From NCBI RefSeq assembly GCF_900230285.1, contig NZ_OCNK01000001.1:434001-498000 (forward strand): DNA of 64,000 bases. Reading direction: 5' to 3'. Position numbers and translations under genes: made by a program. This document shows positions 10,820 through 19,243 of this stretch, piece by piece. This stretch comes from Blastococcus haudaquaticus. Its GTDB lineage: Bacteria; Actinomycetota; Actinomycetes; Mycobacteriales; Geodermatophilaceae. The notes under the pieces were generated by a model, which saw nothing but the letters and a program-made list of their open reading frames with translations, was not told the origin of the DNA and searched no databases. Positions within the stretch are counted from its first letter, which is position 1. Every line of letters begins with the position of its first letter.

Positions 10820-12319
10820 TCAGTCCACCGGGGCGCGAGGCGCCGGTATCCGGCGCGACTCGGGCGGCGGCGCCAGCCACAGATGCGCCGGGATGCGCTC
10901 GCGCACCGCCGCGACCGCCTTGCGCCCGTACATCTCCTCGTGGACGACGATCCCGCACATGTTGCGGCCGACGACCTGGAAGCCCTTGCCGTCGTCCGCC
11001 GGGACGACGGCCTCGACCGCCGGCCACGGGATGAAGTGCCCGTCGCCGTCGGCGTCCCCGTGGGCCAGCCCGTCGTCGGTGACGACGATGCGCAGGCGGG
11101 CCGACTTGTTGACCAGCCGCGTGAGCGCCGGGGTCCGGAACGTCGTGCCGCGAGGCAGCTCGGGGACGTAGTCGCACATCAGGCGGCGGTGCAGCCCGTG
11201 GATGCCCGTGAACCCGGCGGCCTCGGGGACGTACAGCACGGCCGAGCGACGGGCGGCCGCCAGCGCGGCCGCCACCCGGTCCGGGGTCATGGCGCGCCAG
11301 TCGGTCAGGACGTCGGCGATCGGGTGGAAGGGGATGCCGGCGATCGCGCAGTACGCGGCGTCGGCCAGCTCGGCCTGGACGACGCCGTCCGCGTCGCCGT
11401 CCAGCTCCTCCTCGAAGCCCGCGACGGCGTGCCGGAGCTCCTCCTCCGTCGGGCCGGTGGTGGACAGCGCCTCGTACTGCTCCCACAGGATCCGGGCGAC
11501 CTCGCTCTCCTGGCCCTCGCGGGCGTCGATGACGACCGCCACCTCGCGCAGCGCCGGGTGCAGGTCCAGCGCCATGGAGTCCGCGTGGTAGCTCAGCCCC
11601 CGGGCGTGCCGGGCGATGTCGCGCACCCGCTCCTTGAGGACCTCGATCCCGATGCTCATCGCCGGGTCGTAGGTGCTGCCGGCGCTGAGGAGCAGCCCGA
11701 CCCCGGGGGCGAAGTACTGCGTCCAGACCGGCGCGGACTGCGGTCGCGGCGGCGGCAGGAACCGCTGCGGGCGGGGACCCGACGGCAGGGACAGCGAGAG
11801 CCCCGCCTCCGGGAGCTCGCCGTGCCACCAGAGGGCGGCGTTCTCGCGCACGAACCAGCGGCGGGCGTGCGCCCGCACGACCTCCTCGGTCAGGTAGGCA
11901 GCACCCGGCCCGCCGGTGGCGACCAGCCCCGGCCCGGCCAGCCGGTACCGCGCCGCCCACAGCGAGCCGTAGGTGGAGTTCCCGGTGGAGCAGTCCTCGG
12001 CCTGCAGGACGCCGATCTCGGAGTCCAGGCGCTCGGTGGGGAGGTCGCTGATCGCCCGGCAGACCCCGTCGACGAACGCGGCCACGGCCTCCGGGCGGCC
12101 GGTCGCGTAGAAGGCGGTGACGTCGACGTCGGTGACCGCGTTGCACTTGAGGTGGGACTTGGGCAGGGCGCCCATCACGAGGTGTTCCACGAGGTGGGTC
12201 ACCTCCGCCGTCGCGAATGTCTCGTCGCGGTGGCCGACGCCGAAGACGAGGGCCGCTGTGACGCGGTCGGGACCGGCCTCGGTGAGGACCGGGACGCCGT
12301 CGAGCTCGATGCGCTGCAC
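10820..12319 (-). CDS. M16-type (insulinase-like) metallopeptidase homologue
   Basis: Product of 499 residues. HLVEH at residues 42-46 is the inverted zinc motif HxxEH of M16 peptidases, and Glu101 or Glu108 (SEIGVLQAED) could be the third ligand. The region around it (FGVGHRDE before, KCNAVTDVDVTAFYATG after) fits the N-terminal lobe of the family. M16 proteins usually have two such lobes; here the second half is less alike and ends in an odd domain with GLHRRLMCDYVP. No partner subunit gene is adjacent. GTG at 12319 has GACCAT six bases upstream, pointing to a leaderless start. The substrate is unknown, and it could be an inactive or specialised member. Confidence 0.72.
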   Translation of the reverse strand: MQRIELDGVPVLTEAGPDRVTAALVFGVGHRDETFATAEVTHLVEHLVMGALPKSHLKCNAVTDVDVTAFYATGRPEAVAAFVDGVCRAISDLPTERLDSEIGVLQAEDCSTGNSTYGSLWAARYRLAGPGLVATGGPGAAYLTEEVVRAHARRWFVRENAALWWHGELPEAGLSLSLPSGPRPQRFLPPPRPQSAPVWTQYFAPGVGLLLSAGSTYDPAMSIGIEVLKERVRDIARHARGLSYHADSMALDLHPALREVAVVIDAREGQESEVARILWEQYEALSTTGPTEEELRHAVAGFEEELDGDADGVVQAELADAAYCAIAGIPFHPIADVLTDWRAMTPDRVAAALAAARRSAVLYVPEAAGFTGIHGLHRRLMCDYVPELPRGTTFRTPALTRLVNKSARLRIVVTDDGLAHGDADGDGHFIPWPAVEAVVPADDGKGFQVVGRNMCGIVVHEEMYGRKAVAAVRERIPAHLWLAPPPESRRIPAPRAPVD

Positions 12320-12415
12320 CCGGACATGGTCGGTGGCGCCGGTTGCGGAACCGGGTAACACGCCGGGTCGGTGACGACTGAGACGGGGGTGACCATCGGT
12401 GCGGCGTCCCTGCGT

Positions 12416-12421
12416 TAGCGT
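12416..12421 (+). promoter_or_regulatory. Probable -10 box of the pnp operon
   Basis: TAGCGT six bases before GTG at 12428, with no Shine-Dalgarno sequence, so a leaderless transcript is likely. The M16-type gene starts divergently about 110 bases away. Confidence 0.5.
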
Positions 12422-12427
12422 CCGAGC

Positions 12428-13252
12428 GTGACCCAGCCCCCCGGAACCCGGCCTCCCGGAACCGACACCGCAGCACAGGCCGCCTCGGCCGCCGAGGCGC
12501 TCACCGCGGCCCTCGGTGGCCCGCACGACGTCGCCGTGGTGATGGGCTCCGGCTGGGCGCCGGCCGCCGACGCCTTCGGTCCGCCCACCGCATCGGTCGC
12601 CATCGGCGACCTGCCCGGCTTCGCCGCCCCGACGGCCGTCGGTCACGGCGGCGAGGTCCGGTCGGTCCGGGTCGGTGACCGGGGTGTGCTCCTCTTCCTC
12701 GGGCGCACCCACCTGTACGAGGGGCGCGGCGTGGACCCGGTCGTGCACGGCGTGCGGACGGCGGCCGCGGCGGGCGTGCGGACCCTGATCCTCACCAACG
12801 CCGCCGGCGGCCTGGCGACCGATCACCGCGTCGGCCAGGCGGTGGTCATCAGCGACCACCTCAACCTGACGGCGCGCTCACCGCTGGTCGGCGCGAACTT
12901 CGTCGACCTGACCGATCTGTACTCGAGGCGGCTGCGGGCGCTGGCCAAGGAGCTCGACCCCTCCCTGGTGGAGGGCGTCTACGCGGCGCTGCCCGGTCCG
13001 CACTACGAGACGCCGGCCGAGATCCGCATGCTGCGCACGCTCGGCGCCGACCTCGTCGGCATGTCCACGGCGCTGGAGGCCATCGCCGCCCACGCCGAGG
13101 GCCTGGAGGTCCTCGGCCTCTCGCTGGTCACCAACGCCGCGGCGGGCGTCACCGGGGAGAAGCTGGACGGCGACGAGGTGATCGCGGCGGGCAAGGCGGC
13201 AGCGGGACGGCTGGGGCAGTTCCTCGTCGAGCTGATCGGGCGCCTCCCGTGA
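12428..13252 (+). CDS. deoD: Purine nucleoside phosphorylase
   Basis: Product of 274 residues. It splits inosine, guanosine and their deoxy forms with phosphate to the base and (deoxy)ribose 1-phosphate. It belongs to the trimeric PNP/MTAP family: VVMGSGW phosphate loop near residue 40, [10 protein letters not shown] near 92, [10 protein letters not shown] near 118, [25 protein letters not shown] from about 187 and a final LVTNAAAG near 230. GTG at 12428 starts an operon whose next gene overlaps by four bases (GTGA). Mycobacteria have the same gene pair, deoD followed by pmmB. Confidence 0.95.
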   Translation: MTQPPGTRPPGTDTAAQAASAAEALTAALGGPHDVAVVMGSGWAPAADAFGPPTASVAIGDLPGFAAPTAVGHGGEVRSVRVGDRGVLLFLGRTHLYEGRGVDPVVHGVRTAAAAGVRTLILTNAAGGLATDHRVGQAVVISDHLNLTARSPLVGANFVDLTDLYSRRLRALAKELDPSLVEGVYAALPGPHYETPAEIRMLRTLGADLVGMSTALEAIAAHAEGLEVLGLSLVTNAAAGVTGEKLDGDEVIAAGKAAAGRLGQFLVELIGRLP

Positions 13253-14067
13253 GCGGCCTCGTCCTGGTCACCGGGGCGGCCGGACGCATCGGCACCTGGC
13301 TGCGCGGCGGCCTGCCGGAGCGCGGCTGGGCGGTGCGCTCGCTGGACGTCGTCCCGGTCCCCGACGTGCGCCCCGGCGAGGAGCAGGTCGTCGCCGACGT
13401 CACCGACCTGGTGGCGATGGTCGACGCCACCGAGGGGGCATCCGCGGTGGTGCACATGGCCGGCATCTCCGGGGAGTCCACCTGGCCGGCGATCCGCCAC
13501 GCCAACATCGAGGGCACCTTCTGCGCGCTCGAGGCCGCCCGGCTCACTGGCGTCCCCCGCGTGGTGCTCGCCAGCAGCAACCACGCCACCGGCTACACGC
13601 CGCGTCCCGACGGCGGACTGCTCCGCGAGGTGGACGCCCCGCCGAGGCCGGACACCTACTACGGCGTCTCGAAGGTCACGATGGAGGCGCTCGGCTCGCT
13701 CTACGTCGACCGCTACGGCCTGGACGTCGTCTGCCTGCGGATCGGCAGCGCGTTCCCCGAGCCGACCACGACCCGGCAGCTGTCCACCTGGCTCTCCCCC
13801 GACGACACCGTCTCGCTGGTCGACGCCGCGCTCACGACGCCGTCCCCCGGTTTCTCGGTCGTCTGGGGCGTCTCGGCCAACACCCGCAACTGGTGGGACC
13901 TCTCGGCCGCCCGCGCGCTGGGGTACGAGCCGCAGGACGACGCGGAGGTCTACGCCGAGGCGCTGATCGAGGTGCACGGTGAGCCGGACCTCGGCGACCA
14001 GGTGCACGGCCGCGTCGGCGGCGAGTACACGACCGCGGAGTTCGACGCGGAGCACTTCTCCGCATGA
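13249..14067 (+). CDS. NAD-dependent sugar epimerase/dehydrogenase (extended SDR, uronate dehydrogenase-like)
   Basis: Product of 272 residues with Rossmann motif TGAAGRIG near residue 8, HMAGISGE near 65, catalytic YGVSK near 140 and a [16 protein letters not shown] segment after it. Size and the [11 protein letters not shown] helix resemble uronate dehydrogenases and related short NAD-dependent sugar enzymes. It sits between purine nucleoside phosphorylase and the phosphomutase with overlaps on both sides (GTGA and ATGA), suggesting a role in handling the freed sugar, but the substrate is not known. Confidence 0.85.
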   Translation: MSGLVLVTGAAGRIGTWLRGGLPERGWAVRSLDVVPVPDVRPGEEQVVADVTDLVAMVDATEGASAVVHMAGISGESTWPAIRHANIEGTFCALEAARLTGVPRVVLASSNHATGYTPRPDGGLLREVDAPPRPDTYYGVSKVTMEALGSLYVDRYGLDVVCLRIGSAFPEPTTTRQLSTWLSPDDTVSLVDAALTTPSPGFSVVWGVSANTRNWWDLSAARALGYEPQDDAEVYAEALIEVHGEPDLGDQVHGRVGGEYTTAEFDAEHFSA

Positions 14068-15689
14068 CCGACGACCTGATCGCCACCGCCCGGGCGTGGG
14101 CGGACGCCGATCCGCATGCCGGTGACCGCGCCGAGATCGAGGCGCTGCTGGCGTCGGGCGACACCGCCGAGCTGGGGCGCCGGTTCGCCGGGCCGCTCAC
14201 CTTCGGGACGGCGGGGCTGCGCGGACCGCTGCGCGCGGGACCGGCCGGGATGAACGCCGCCGTCGTCACCCGGGCCGCCGCGGGGCTGGCCCGGCACCTG
14301 GCCGACGCCGGGCATGCGGGCGGTGGCGTGGTGATCGGCTACGACGCCCGCCGCCGGTCCGACGAGTTCGCGCACATCTCCGCCGCGGTGCTGGCCGGGG
14401 CCGGCTTCGCGGTGCAGGTGCTGCCGAAGGCGCTGCCCACGCCGGTGCTGTCGTTCGCCGTCCGGCACCTGGGCTGCGCCGCCGGGATCATGGTGACCGC
14501 CAGCCACAACCCGCCCGACGACAACGGCTACAAGGTCTACCTGGGCGACGGCGCGCAGCTGGTGCCGCCGGCGGACCGGTCGATCGAGGCCGCGATCGCG
14601 GCCGTCGGCCCGGCGCGCGAGGTGCCGCTCTCCGACGACTGGCTGACCCTCGGGGACGACGTCCAGGTGGACTACGTGGCCGCGGTCGTCGACGCGCTGG
14701 AGCCGGCCCGCGTGCCCCCCCGTGGAGATCTGGTCGTGGCGTACACCGCGATGCACGGGGTGGGCGCGGAGACGACGCGCGTGGTGTTCGCCGCCGCGGG
14801 ATTGACTCCGCCGCAGAGCGTTCCGGAGCAGGACTCCCCCGATCCGGCCTTCCCGACCGTCGCCTTCCCGAACCCGGAGGAGCCCGGCGCGACCGACCTG
14901 CTGAAGGCGCTGGCCGAGCGGATCGGCGCCGACGTCGCGATCGCGGAGGACCCGGACGCCGACCGCTGCGCCGTGGTGTGCGGCGGCCGGCAGCTGACCG
15001 GTGACGAGGTAGGCGCGCTGCTCGCCGACTGGCTGCTGCGCCGGGGCGTCCGGGGGACGTACGCGTCGTCCCTGGTGAGCGGCTCGCTCATGCACGTCAT
15101 CGCGCAGGCAGCCGGGCAGCCGTCGGCGGAGACCCCGACCGGCTTCAAGTGGATCATCCGGGCCGGATCGGATCAGGTGCCGCTGGTCTACGGCTACGAG
15201 GAGGCGCTGGGGTACGCGGTGACGCCGACGGTGGCGCGGGACAAGGACGGCATCTCCGCAGCGCTCGCCGTGGCGCTGCTGGCGGCGAAGCTGAAGGCAG
15301 AGGGTCGGACGCTGCTGGACCGGCTGGACGAGCTGGCGCAGGAGCACGGGTTGTTCGTGACCGGGCAGCTGTCGGTGCGGGTCGAGGACCTGTCGCTGAT
15401 CTCCGACGCGATGGCGCGGCTGCGGGCCCGGCCGCCGGCCACCCTGCTGGGCCGCCCGGTGCAGTACGCGGACCTGGCGCTGCAGGACCCGCCGGTCGAC
15501 GCCGTCCGGCTGCTCGGCGACGGCGTCCGGGTCATCGTCCGGCCCAGCGGCACCGAGCCCAAGCTCAAGGCCTACCTCGAGACGGTGGTCCCGGTGCACG
15601 AGGACGCCGGCCTGATCGCCGCCCGTGGCCGCGGCGAGGACGAGCTCGACCAGCTGCGCACGGAGATGTCTGCGGCCCTCGTCCTGTAG
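14064..15689 (+). CDS. pmmB: Phospho-sugar mutase (PmmB type)
   Basis: Product of 541 residues, of the alpha-D-phosphohexomutase superfamily. The catalytic phosphoserine loop TASHNP has Ser147, the metal loop EDPDADRC follows in domain two, GFKWI and GYEEALGY form the sugar loop, and RPSGTEPKLK is the phosphate-binding loop near the end. After nucleoside phosphorolysis a mutase is needed to turn (deoxy)ribose 1-phosphate into the 5-phosphate, so its place behind pnp suggests phosphopentomutase activity, although the family also includes phosphomannomutase and phosphoglucomutase. Mycobacterial pmmB lies in the same position. Confidence 0.92.
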   Translation: MTDDLIATARAWADADPHAGDRAEIEALLASGDTAELGRRFAGPLTFGTAGLRGPLRAGPAGMNAAVVTRAAAGLARHLADAGHAGGGVVIGYDARRRSDEFAHISAAVLAGAGFAVQVLPKALPTPVLSFAVRHLGCAAGIMVTASHNPPDDNGYKVYLGDGAQLVPPADRSIEAAIAAVGPAREVPLSDDWLTLGDDVQVDYVAAVVDALEPARVPPRGDLVVAYTAMHGVGAETTRVVFAAAGLTPPQSVPEQDSPDPAFPTVAFPNPEEPGATDLLKALAERIGADVAIAEDPDADRCAVVCGGRQLTGDEVGALLADWLLRRGVRGTYASSLVSGSLMHVIAQAAGQPSAETPTGFKWIIRAGSDQVPLVYGYEEALGYAVTPTVARDKDGISAALAVALLAAKLKAEGRTLLDRLDELAQEHGLFVTGQLSVRVEDLSLISDAMARLRARPPATLLGRPVQYADLALQDPPVDAVRLLGDGVRVIVRPSGTEPKLKAYLETVVPVHEDAGLIAARGRGEDELDQLRTEMSAALVL

Positions 15690-15720
15690 GCAGTGCCCCT
15701 GCGCCGGCTTGCCAGCCAGT

Positions 15721-16047
15721 TCACGCTGGCGTGTGTGTCCACGTGTCCACAGCTTCCTTGATCCGTTGGCTCGCCTGGATCGCGGACTGGGTAACCCGCC
15801 ACGGTCGATCGTGTCCATCTCGCTGTGCAAGCGGCTCCCACGGCTCCCGGAACCCATCCAGGCCGATCAAGCAGGCATACATTCCCCATACCTGGACGCC
15901 GTCGCCTTCACTGAGCTGCACCGCCACATCGAGTTCAGCTAGGGACGACTCGGCGGAGCGATCAGAGAGCAATAGATTGACCAGCTGGTGGCTCTGTTCG
16001 AGGACCGCATTGAGGGGGCCACCGGCCGACTCATAATCATGCGTCAC
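15721..16047 (-). CDS. Small protein of unknown function
   Basis: Product of 108 residues, not recognised. It is predicted mostly helical and acidic at the start (NAVLEQSHQLVNLLLSDR), with a central GVQVWGMYACLIGLDGF segment and no signal peptide or membrane helix. GTG at 16047 has only a weak ribosome site. It lies 42 bases behind a 107-residue gene on the same strand, so the two may be one transcript, and in a stretch whose GC is clearly below that of the neighbours. The frame is open over its full length, but coding status is not certain. Confidence 0.5.
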   Translation of the reverse strand: MTHDYESAGGPLNAVLEQSHQLVNLLLSDRSAESSLAELDVAVQLSEGDGVQVWGMYACLIGLDGFREPWEPLAQRDGHDRPWRVTQSAIQASQRIKEAVDTWTHTPA

Positions 16048-16089
16048 AGCACTTCAGCTGCGCCTCGCCAGATAGTGACCATCTAGGGC

Positions 16090-16413
16090 TCATACGGAAC
16101 GAAAAGCGGAGTATTCACTAAGGCGACCTCGACCAATGCGGCGCACGGCGTCCACGCCCTTCCATTCTACTAGCGAGCTTATCGCCGACATCATCAACGC
16201 TTGTCCTTCTCTCGTCTCAATGGTCACCTCGAAGACGAACTCCCCCTCGGCACCTGCGTCCACCATGACGTATCTATCCTGGAGGTCAATGCGAAAGCGA
16301 CACGTCTGCGAGCCACCATCGACGGCGATGTAGTCACTGACCTGCTCTACGATGCACTCGTATCCTGCAAGCAGCTTGAATACCATCTCCCTCAGCTCCA
16401 TATGGAGATCCAT
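16090..16413 (-). CDS. Small protein of unknown function
   Basis: Product of 107 residues starting MDLHMELREMVFKLL. It is not recognised; predicted alpha/beta with strands CRFRIDLQDRYVMVDAG and GEFVFEVTIET, no membrane helix, ending in basic RRIGRGRL. The start is well supported: AGGAGGT lies four bases before the ATG, one of the best ribosome sites in the window. The open frame could extend to 16578, but those residues look random. Low GC for this genome suggests acquisition by transfer. Pairing with the following 108-residue gene could mean a two-gene module; no function is claimed. Confidence 0.6.
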   Translation of the reverse strand: MDLHMELREMVFKLLAGYECIVEQVSDYIAVDGGSQTCRFRIDLQDRYVMVDAGAEGEFVFEVTIETREGQALMMSAISSLVEWKGVDAVRRIGRGRLSEYSAFRSV

Positions 16414-16784
16414 CTTCACCTCCTGAACCTGATTGATCCGAACTTGATACTGGTTCGCGCTAGTTCGAGTCTGCGATGGGATCCCTTGAGGCCGATGCGA
16501 AAATTGTAGAAGTTTCCCACACCGACCCGCGCATACCGCACCCCCGCACTCAGCTCCGCGTGCGCGAAGTGGCGGCAACAGACCAGGGACGGCGTCACTG
16601 GACCGTCAACGCGCGACCGAACGTGGACGTGTCGTATCGCCTCCCTCATGAGCAACCGACGCCACAAGTTGGCTCGTGAGAGCGTTCCGCTCCGAGCCGC
16701 CGCGCGCGGTAAAGCCGGTACCGATGAGCTTGTCGCCCGCCGACGGTCTTCTCTGCCGAAGTCCTGGAACCGAAGGGAAGCTCG
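16414..16784. other. Low-GC intergenic stretch
   Basis: 371 bases between the start of the small minus-strand gene and the reductase gene on the plus strand, so it must hold divergent promoters. Base composition is lower in GC than the genes around it. No tRNA, hairpin or convincing open frame was found; short frames across it show no protein-like sequence. Confidence 0.5.
16418..16424 (-). promoter_or_regulatory. Strong ribosome binding site
   Basis: AGGAGGT on the minus strand, four bases upstream of the ATG at 16413. It fixes the start of the 107-residue protein and rules out the longer reading. Confidence 0.8.
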
Positions 16785-17348
16785 ATGCGCAACGTGGTCG
16801 TACACATGGGGTTGTCCCTCGACGGGTTCTTCGAGGGGCCGGACCGGGACATCAGCTGGCACAAGGTCGACGAGGAGCTGCACCAGCACTTCAACGAGGA
16901 GCTCGCGACGAGGAGCGCCTTCCTCGAGGGGCGCGTGACCTACGAGCTCATGGAGGAGTACTGGCCCGGGGCCGATCAGGACCCGGACAACCCGGCGGTC
17001 ATGCAGGAGTTCGCCGGCATCTGGCGGACGGTCCCGAAGATCGTGTTCTCCCGGACGCTGCAGGAGGTCGGCCCCAACGCCACGCTCCGGGCGGAGGTGG
17101 ATCCCGACGAGATCCGCGCCCTGAAGCAGCAGCCCGGCGGTGACATGACGGTCGGCGGCGTCGACCTGGTCGAGACCTTCCGCCGTCTCGACCTGGTCGA
17201 CGAGTACCGCCTCTACGTGATGCCCGTGGTGATCGGCCGGGGGCGCCGGTTGTTCGAGTCGGCGGACACCCCGACGGACCTCGACCTGCTGGAGGAGCGC
17301 CGGTTCGGCAACGGCGTCGTCATGCTCCGCTACGCCGTCCGGCGGTAG
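16785..17348 (+). CDS. Dihydrofolate reductase family protein (RibD C-terminal domain type)
   Basis: Product of 187 residues in the YyaP/YwjB group of RibD-C domain reductases, which bind NADPH; most have no proven substrate. Characteristic parts are the start VVVHMGLSLDGFFEGPD, GRVTYELMEEYW near residue 47, KIVFSRTL near 86, GGDMTVGGVDLVETF near 118 and the end VDEYRLYVMPVVIGRGRRLFE. GGGAAG lies 5 bases before the ATG. It ends 6 bases before the convergent M20 peptidase gene and looks monocistronic. Confidence 0.9.
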   Translation: MRNVVVHMGLSLDGFFEGPDRDISWHKVDEELHQHFNEELATRSAFLEGRVTYELMEEYWPGADQDPDNPAVMQEFAGIWRTVPKIVFSRTLQEVGPNATLRAEVDPDEIRALKQQPGGDMTVGGVDLVETFRRLDLVDEYRLYVMPVVIGRGRRLFESADTPTDLDLLEERRFGNGVVMLRYAVRR

Positions 17349-17354
17349 TCCGGC

Positions 17355-18632
17355 TCAGCCGTCGTGGGTGCCGCACGTCCGGAGCGCGGTGAGGACCAGC
17401 GCCTCGACGACGCGGACGACCTCGTCCACCTCGACCGCCTCCTCGGGGCCGTGCGCCAGCCGGACGTCGCCCGGCCCGTAGTGCAGCGTCGGGATCCCGG
17501 CGTCCGCGTAGAGCCGGAGGTCGCTGCCGTACGGAGCGCCCCGCTCGCGCGGCGCGGGGCCGCCGGTGACGTCGGCGTGCGCCGCGGCGACGACGCCCGC
17601 CAGCGGATGCCCGTCCGGGAGGCTGCCGCCGGCGAACTGCCCCCCTGACCAGGTGACGACGGGCGGGTGGTCGCGCAGGTAGGGGTCGGCCTGGGCCACC
17701 ACGCCCACCCAGTGCTCCAGTTCGGCGCGCGCGACTGCCGGGTCCTCCTCGATCCGCAGGCCCAGTCGGCCTTCCGCGACCAGCCGGTCGGGCACGCTGC
17801 TGGACCAGTCCCCCGCCTGCACCCGGCCGATGACCAGCGGGTACGGGGTCGGGTACTCGCGCATCAGCGGCTCGACGATGCGGTTGCGCTCGGCCTGCAG
17901 CGACTGCAGGCCCATGTGCAGTCGGACGTAGGAGTCGATGGCGCTCGACCCGGCGTAGGGCGTGGCCGCGTGGGTGGCCGCGCCCGGGACCTCGAGGGTG
18001 AACGTGAGCGCGCCGGCGGCGCCGGTGATCAGCGTTCCGCTGGTCGGCTCGGTGATGACGCAGGCGTCGCCGGTGTGACCGCGCCGCAGGGTGCCGAACG
18101 CGCCGAGTCCGCCGTCCTCCTCGCCGATCACCAGGTGCAGGGCAAGCCCGCCCCGCAGGCGGACGCCCGAGTCGCGGATCGCGCGCACGGCGGCGAGGTT
18201 GGCGACCACGCCGGCCTTCATGTCGCACGCGCCGCGGCCGTGGATCCGGCCGCCGACCAGCGTCGGCTCGAACGGGGCCGTCCGCCAATGCGCGAGGTCG
18301 CCCGGCGGGACGACGTCGACGTGCCCCTGCAGCACCAGCGCCGGGACGGCCGACTCGCCCGTCTGCGTGCCCACCAGTCCCCAGGCCTCCGACCGGGGGG
18401 CCTCGCTGCCGGGGAAACCGTCGGCCGCCGAGAGCGCCGCGACGTCCATCGACCACAGGTCGACGTCCAGGCCCAGGGCGTGCACGTCCTTGGCCAGGAG
18501 GTGCTGCACGTCGCTCTCGGCGTCGGTCCCGCTGATGCTCGGGACGGCGAGCAGGTCGACCAGCGAGGCCACGACCGCGTTCCGGTCGATCGCGGCGAGG
18601 GCACGCTCCTCGGCGCGGGTCAGGTCGGCCAT
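17355..18632 (-). CDS. M20 family metallopeptidase (ArgE/DapE/CPG2 type)
   Basis: Product of 425 residues that probably removes acyl or succinyl groups from amino acids or cleaves a dipeptide. The zinc-site motifs are QGHVDVVPPG near residue 110, GRGACDMKAG near 143 (Asp and the catalytic base region), and IGEEDGGLGAFG near 178. GAGGAGA about 9 bases upstream of ATG 18632 fixes the start; the open frame goes back to 18725 across the regulatory region. It is divergent from an Lrp-type regulator gene, with two palindromes in the gap, so it is the most likely target of that regulator. Confidence 0.9.
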   Translation of the reverse strand: MADLTRAEERALAAIDRNAVVASLVDLLAVPSISGTDAESDVQHLLAKDVHALGLDVDLWSMDVAALSAADGFPGSEAPRSEAWGLVGTQTGESAVPALVLQGHVDVVPPGDLAHWRTAPFEPTLVGGRIHGRGACDMKAGVVANLAAVRAIRDSGVRLRGGLALHLVIGEEDGGLGAFGTLRRGHTGDACVITEPTSGTLITGAAGALTFTLEVPGAATHAATPYAGSSAIDSYVRLHMGLQSLQAERNRIVEPLMREYPTPYPLVIGRVQAGDWSSSVPDRLVAEGRLGLRIEEDPAVARAELEHWVGVVAQADPYLRDHPPVVTWSGGQFAGGSLPDGHPLAGVVAAAHADVTGGPAPRERGAPYGSDLRLYADAGIPTLHYGPGDVRLAHGPEEAVEVDEVVRVVEALVLTALRTCGTHDG

Positions 18633-18702
18633 TCGGGACGCTCTCCTCGGCTCGTGCGGCGGCGACAGCGAGAAACGTAGAGCCGAGGTGGGTGTGAAGG
18701 AC

Positions 18703-18722
18703 ATTGCGAATCGCAGCGCAAT
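18703..18722. promoter_or_regulatory. Palindrome 1 in the M20/lrp divergent gap
   Basis: ATTGCG, eight bases, CGCAAT: a perfect six-base inverted repeat in the 136-base gap between the divergent M20 peptidase and Lrp-type regulator genes. It shares the TTGCG half-site with palindrome 2. It is probably an operator for the adjacent regulator. Confidence 0.65.
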
Positions 18723-18734
18723 CACGCTGATTTG

Positions 18735-18759
18735 TTGCGTTCACAGCGCCGAAACGCAA
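18735..18759. promoter_or_regulatory. Palindrome 2 in the M20/lrp divergent gap
   Basis: TTGCGTT, eleven bases, AACGCAA: a perfect seven-base inverted repeat just upstream of the regulator start at 18769. TTGCG/CGCAA occurs four times between 18704 and 18759, about two to three helical turns apart from first to last, as expected for a multimeric Lrp/AsnC protein that can also repress its own gene. Confidence 0.65.
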
Positions 18760-18768
18760 GGATCAGGC

Positions 18769-19230
18769 ATGCCCGATCTCGACGACCTGAACCACCGGAT
18801 CCTCCGGGTGCTGCTGCGCGACGGTCGGAGCACCTACGCCGAGATCGGCAACGAGGTGGGTCTGTCGGTCTCGGCGGCCAAGCGCCGCGTCGACCGTCTG
18901 GTCCGCGACGGGGCGATCCGGGGGTTCACCGCCGTCGTCGAGCCGCAGGCCATGGGCTGGGACATCGAGGCGGTCGTGCAGCTCTACACGAACGGGACGG
19001 TGCCGTTCGAGACGATGCGCCGGGACCTCGAGCACGTCACGGAGATCGTGGAGGCCTTCACCGTCGCCGGCGCCGCGGACGCGATGGTCCGTGTCGTGGC
19101 CGGGGACGTACCGCACCTGGAGCGGGTGATCAGCCGGTTGCGCGGGCTGTCGTACGTGCAGCAGACCGACACCACGATGCTGCTGTCGGTCCTGGTGCGA
19201 CGGCCGAACGTGCCGCAGACGGCCCCCTGA
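18769..19230 (+). CDS. Lrp/AsnC family transcriptional regulator
   Basis: Product of 153 residues. The N-terminal winged helix-turn-helix (DDLNHRILRVLLRDGRSTYAEIGNEVGLSVSAAKRRV, residues 3-40) is followed by an alpha/beta ligand-binding RAM domain with VVQLYTNG and FTVAGAADAMVRVVAGD, the usual Lrp layout and length. The regulators sense amino acids or related metabolites. Divergence from an M20 peptidase suggests control by an amino acid or acyl amino acid released by it. ATG at 18769 has AAGGATC upstream; the open frame further left is a shadow. Confidence 0.93.
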   Translation: MPDLDDLNHRILRVLLRDGRSTYAEIGNEVGLSVSAAKRRVDRLVRDGAIRGFTAVVEPQAMGWDIEAVVQLYTNGTVPFETMRRDLEHVTEIVEAFTVAGAADAMVRVVAGDVPHLERVISRLRGLSYVQQTDTTMLLSVLVRRPNVPQTAP

Positions 19231-19243
19231 CCCGTCAGGGGGC
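19222..19243. terminator. Bidirectional terminator hairpin built from two stop codons
   Basis: GCCCCCTGA, loop CCCG, TCAGGGGGC: a perfect nine-base stem. The TGA of the Lrp gene and the TGA of the convergent oxidoreductase gene are both inside the stem, one in each arm, so both products end in Ala-Pro. Confidence 0.8.

Noticed and set aside
16452-16480. tRNA T-arm-like sequence (TAGTTCGAGTCTGCG)
   Set aside because: The flanking bases do not pair as a T stem, and no anticodon or acceptor arm is found upstream, so there is no tRNA or tRNA-derived attachment site.
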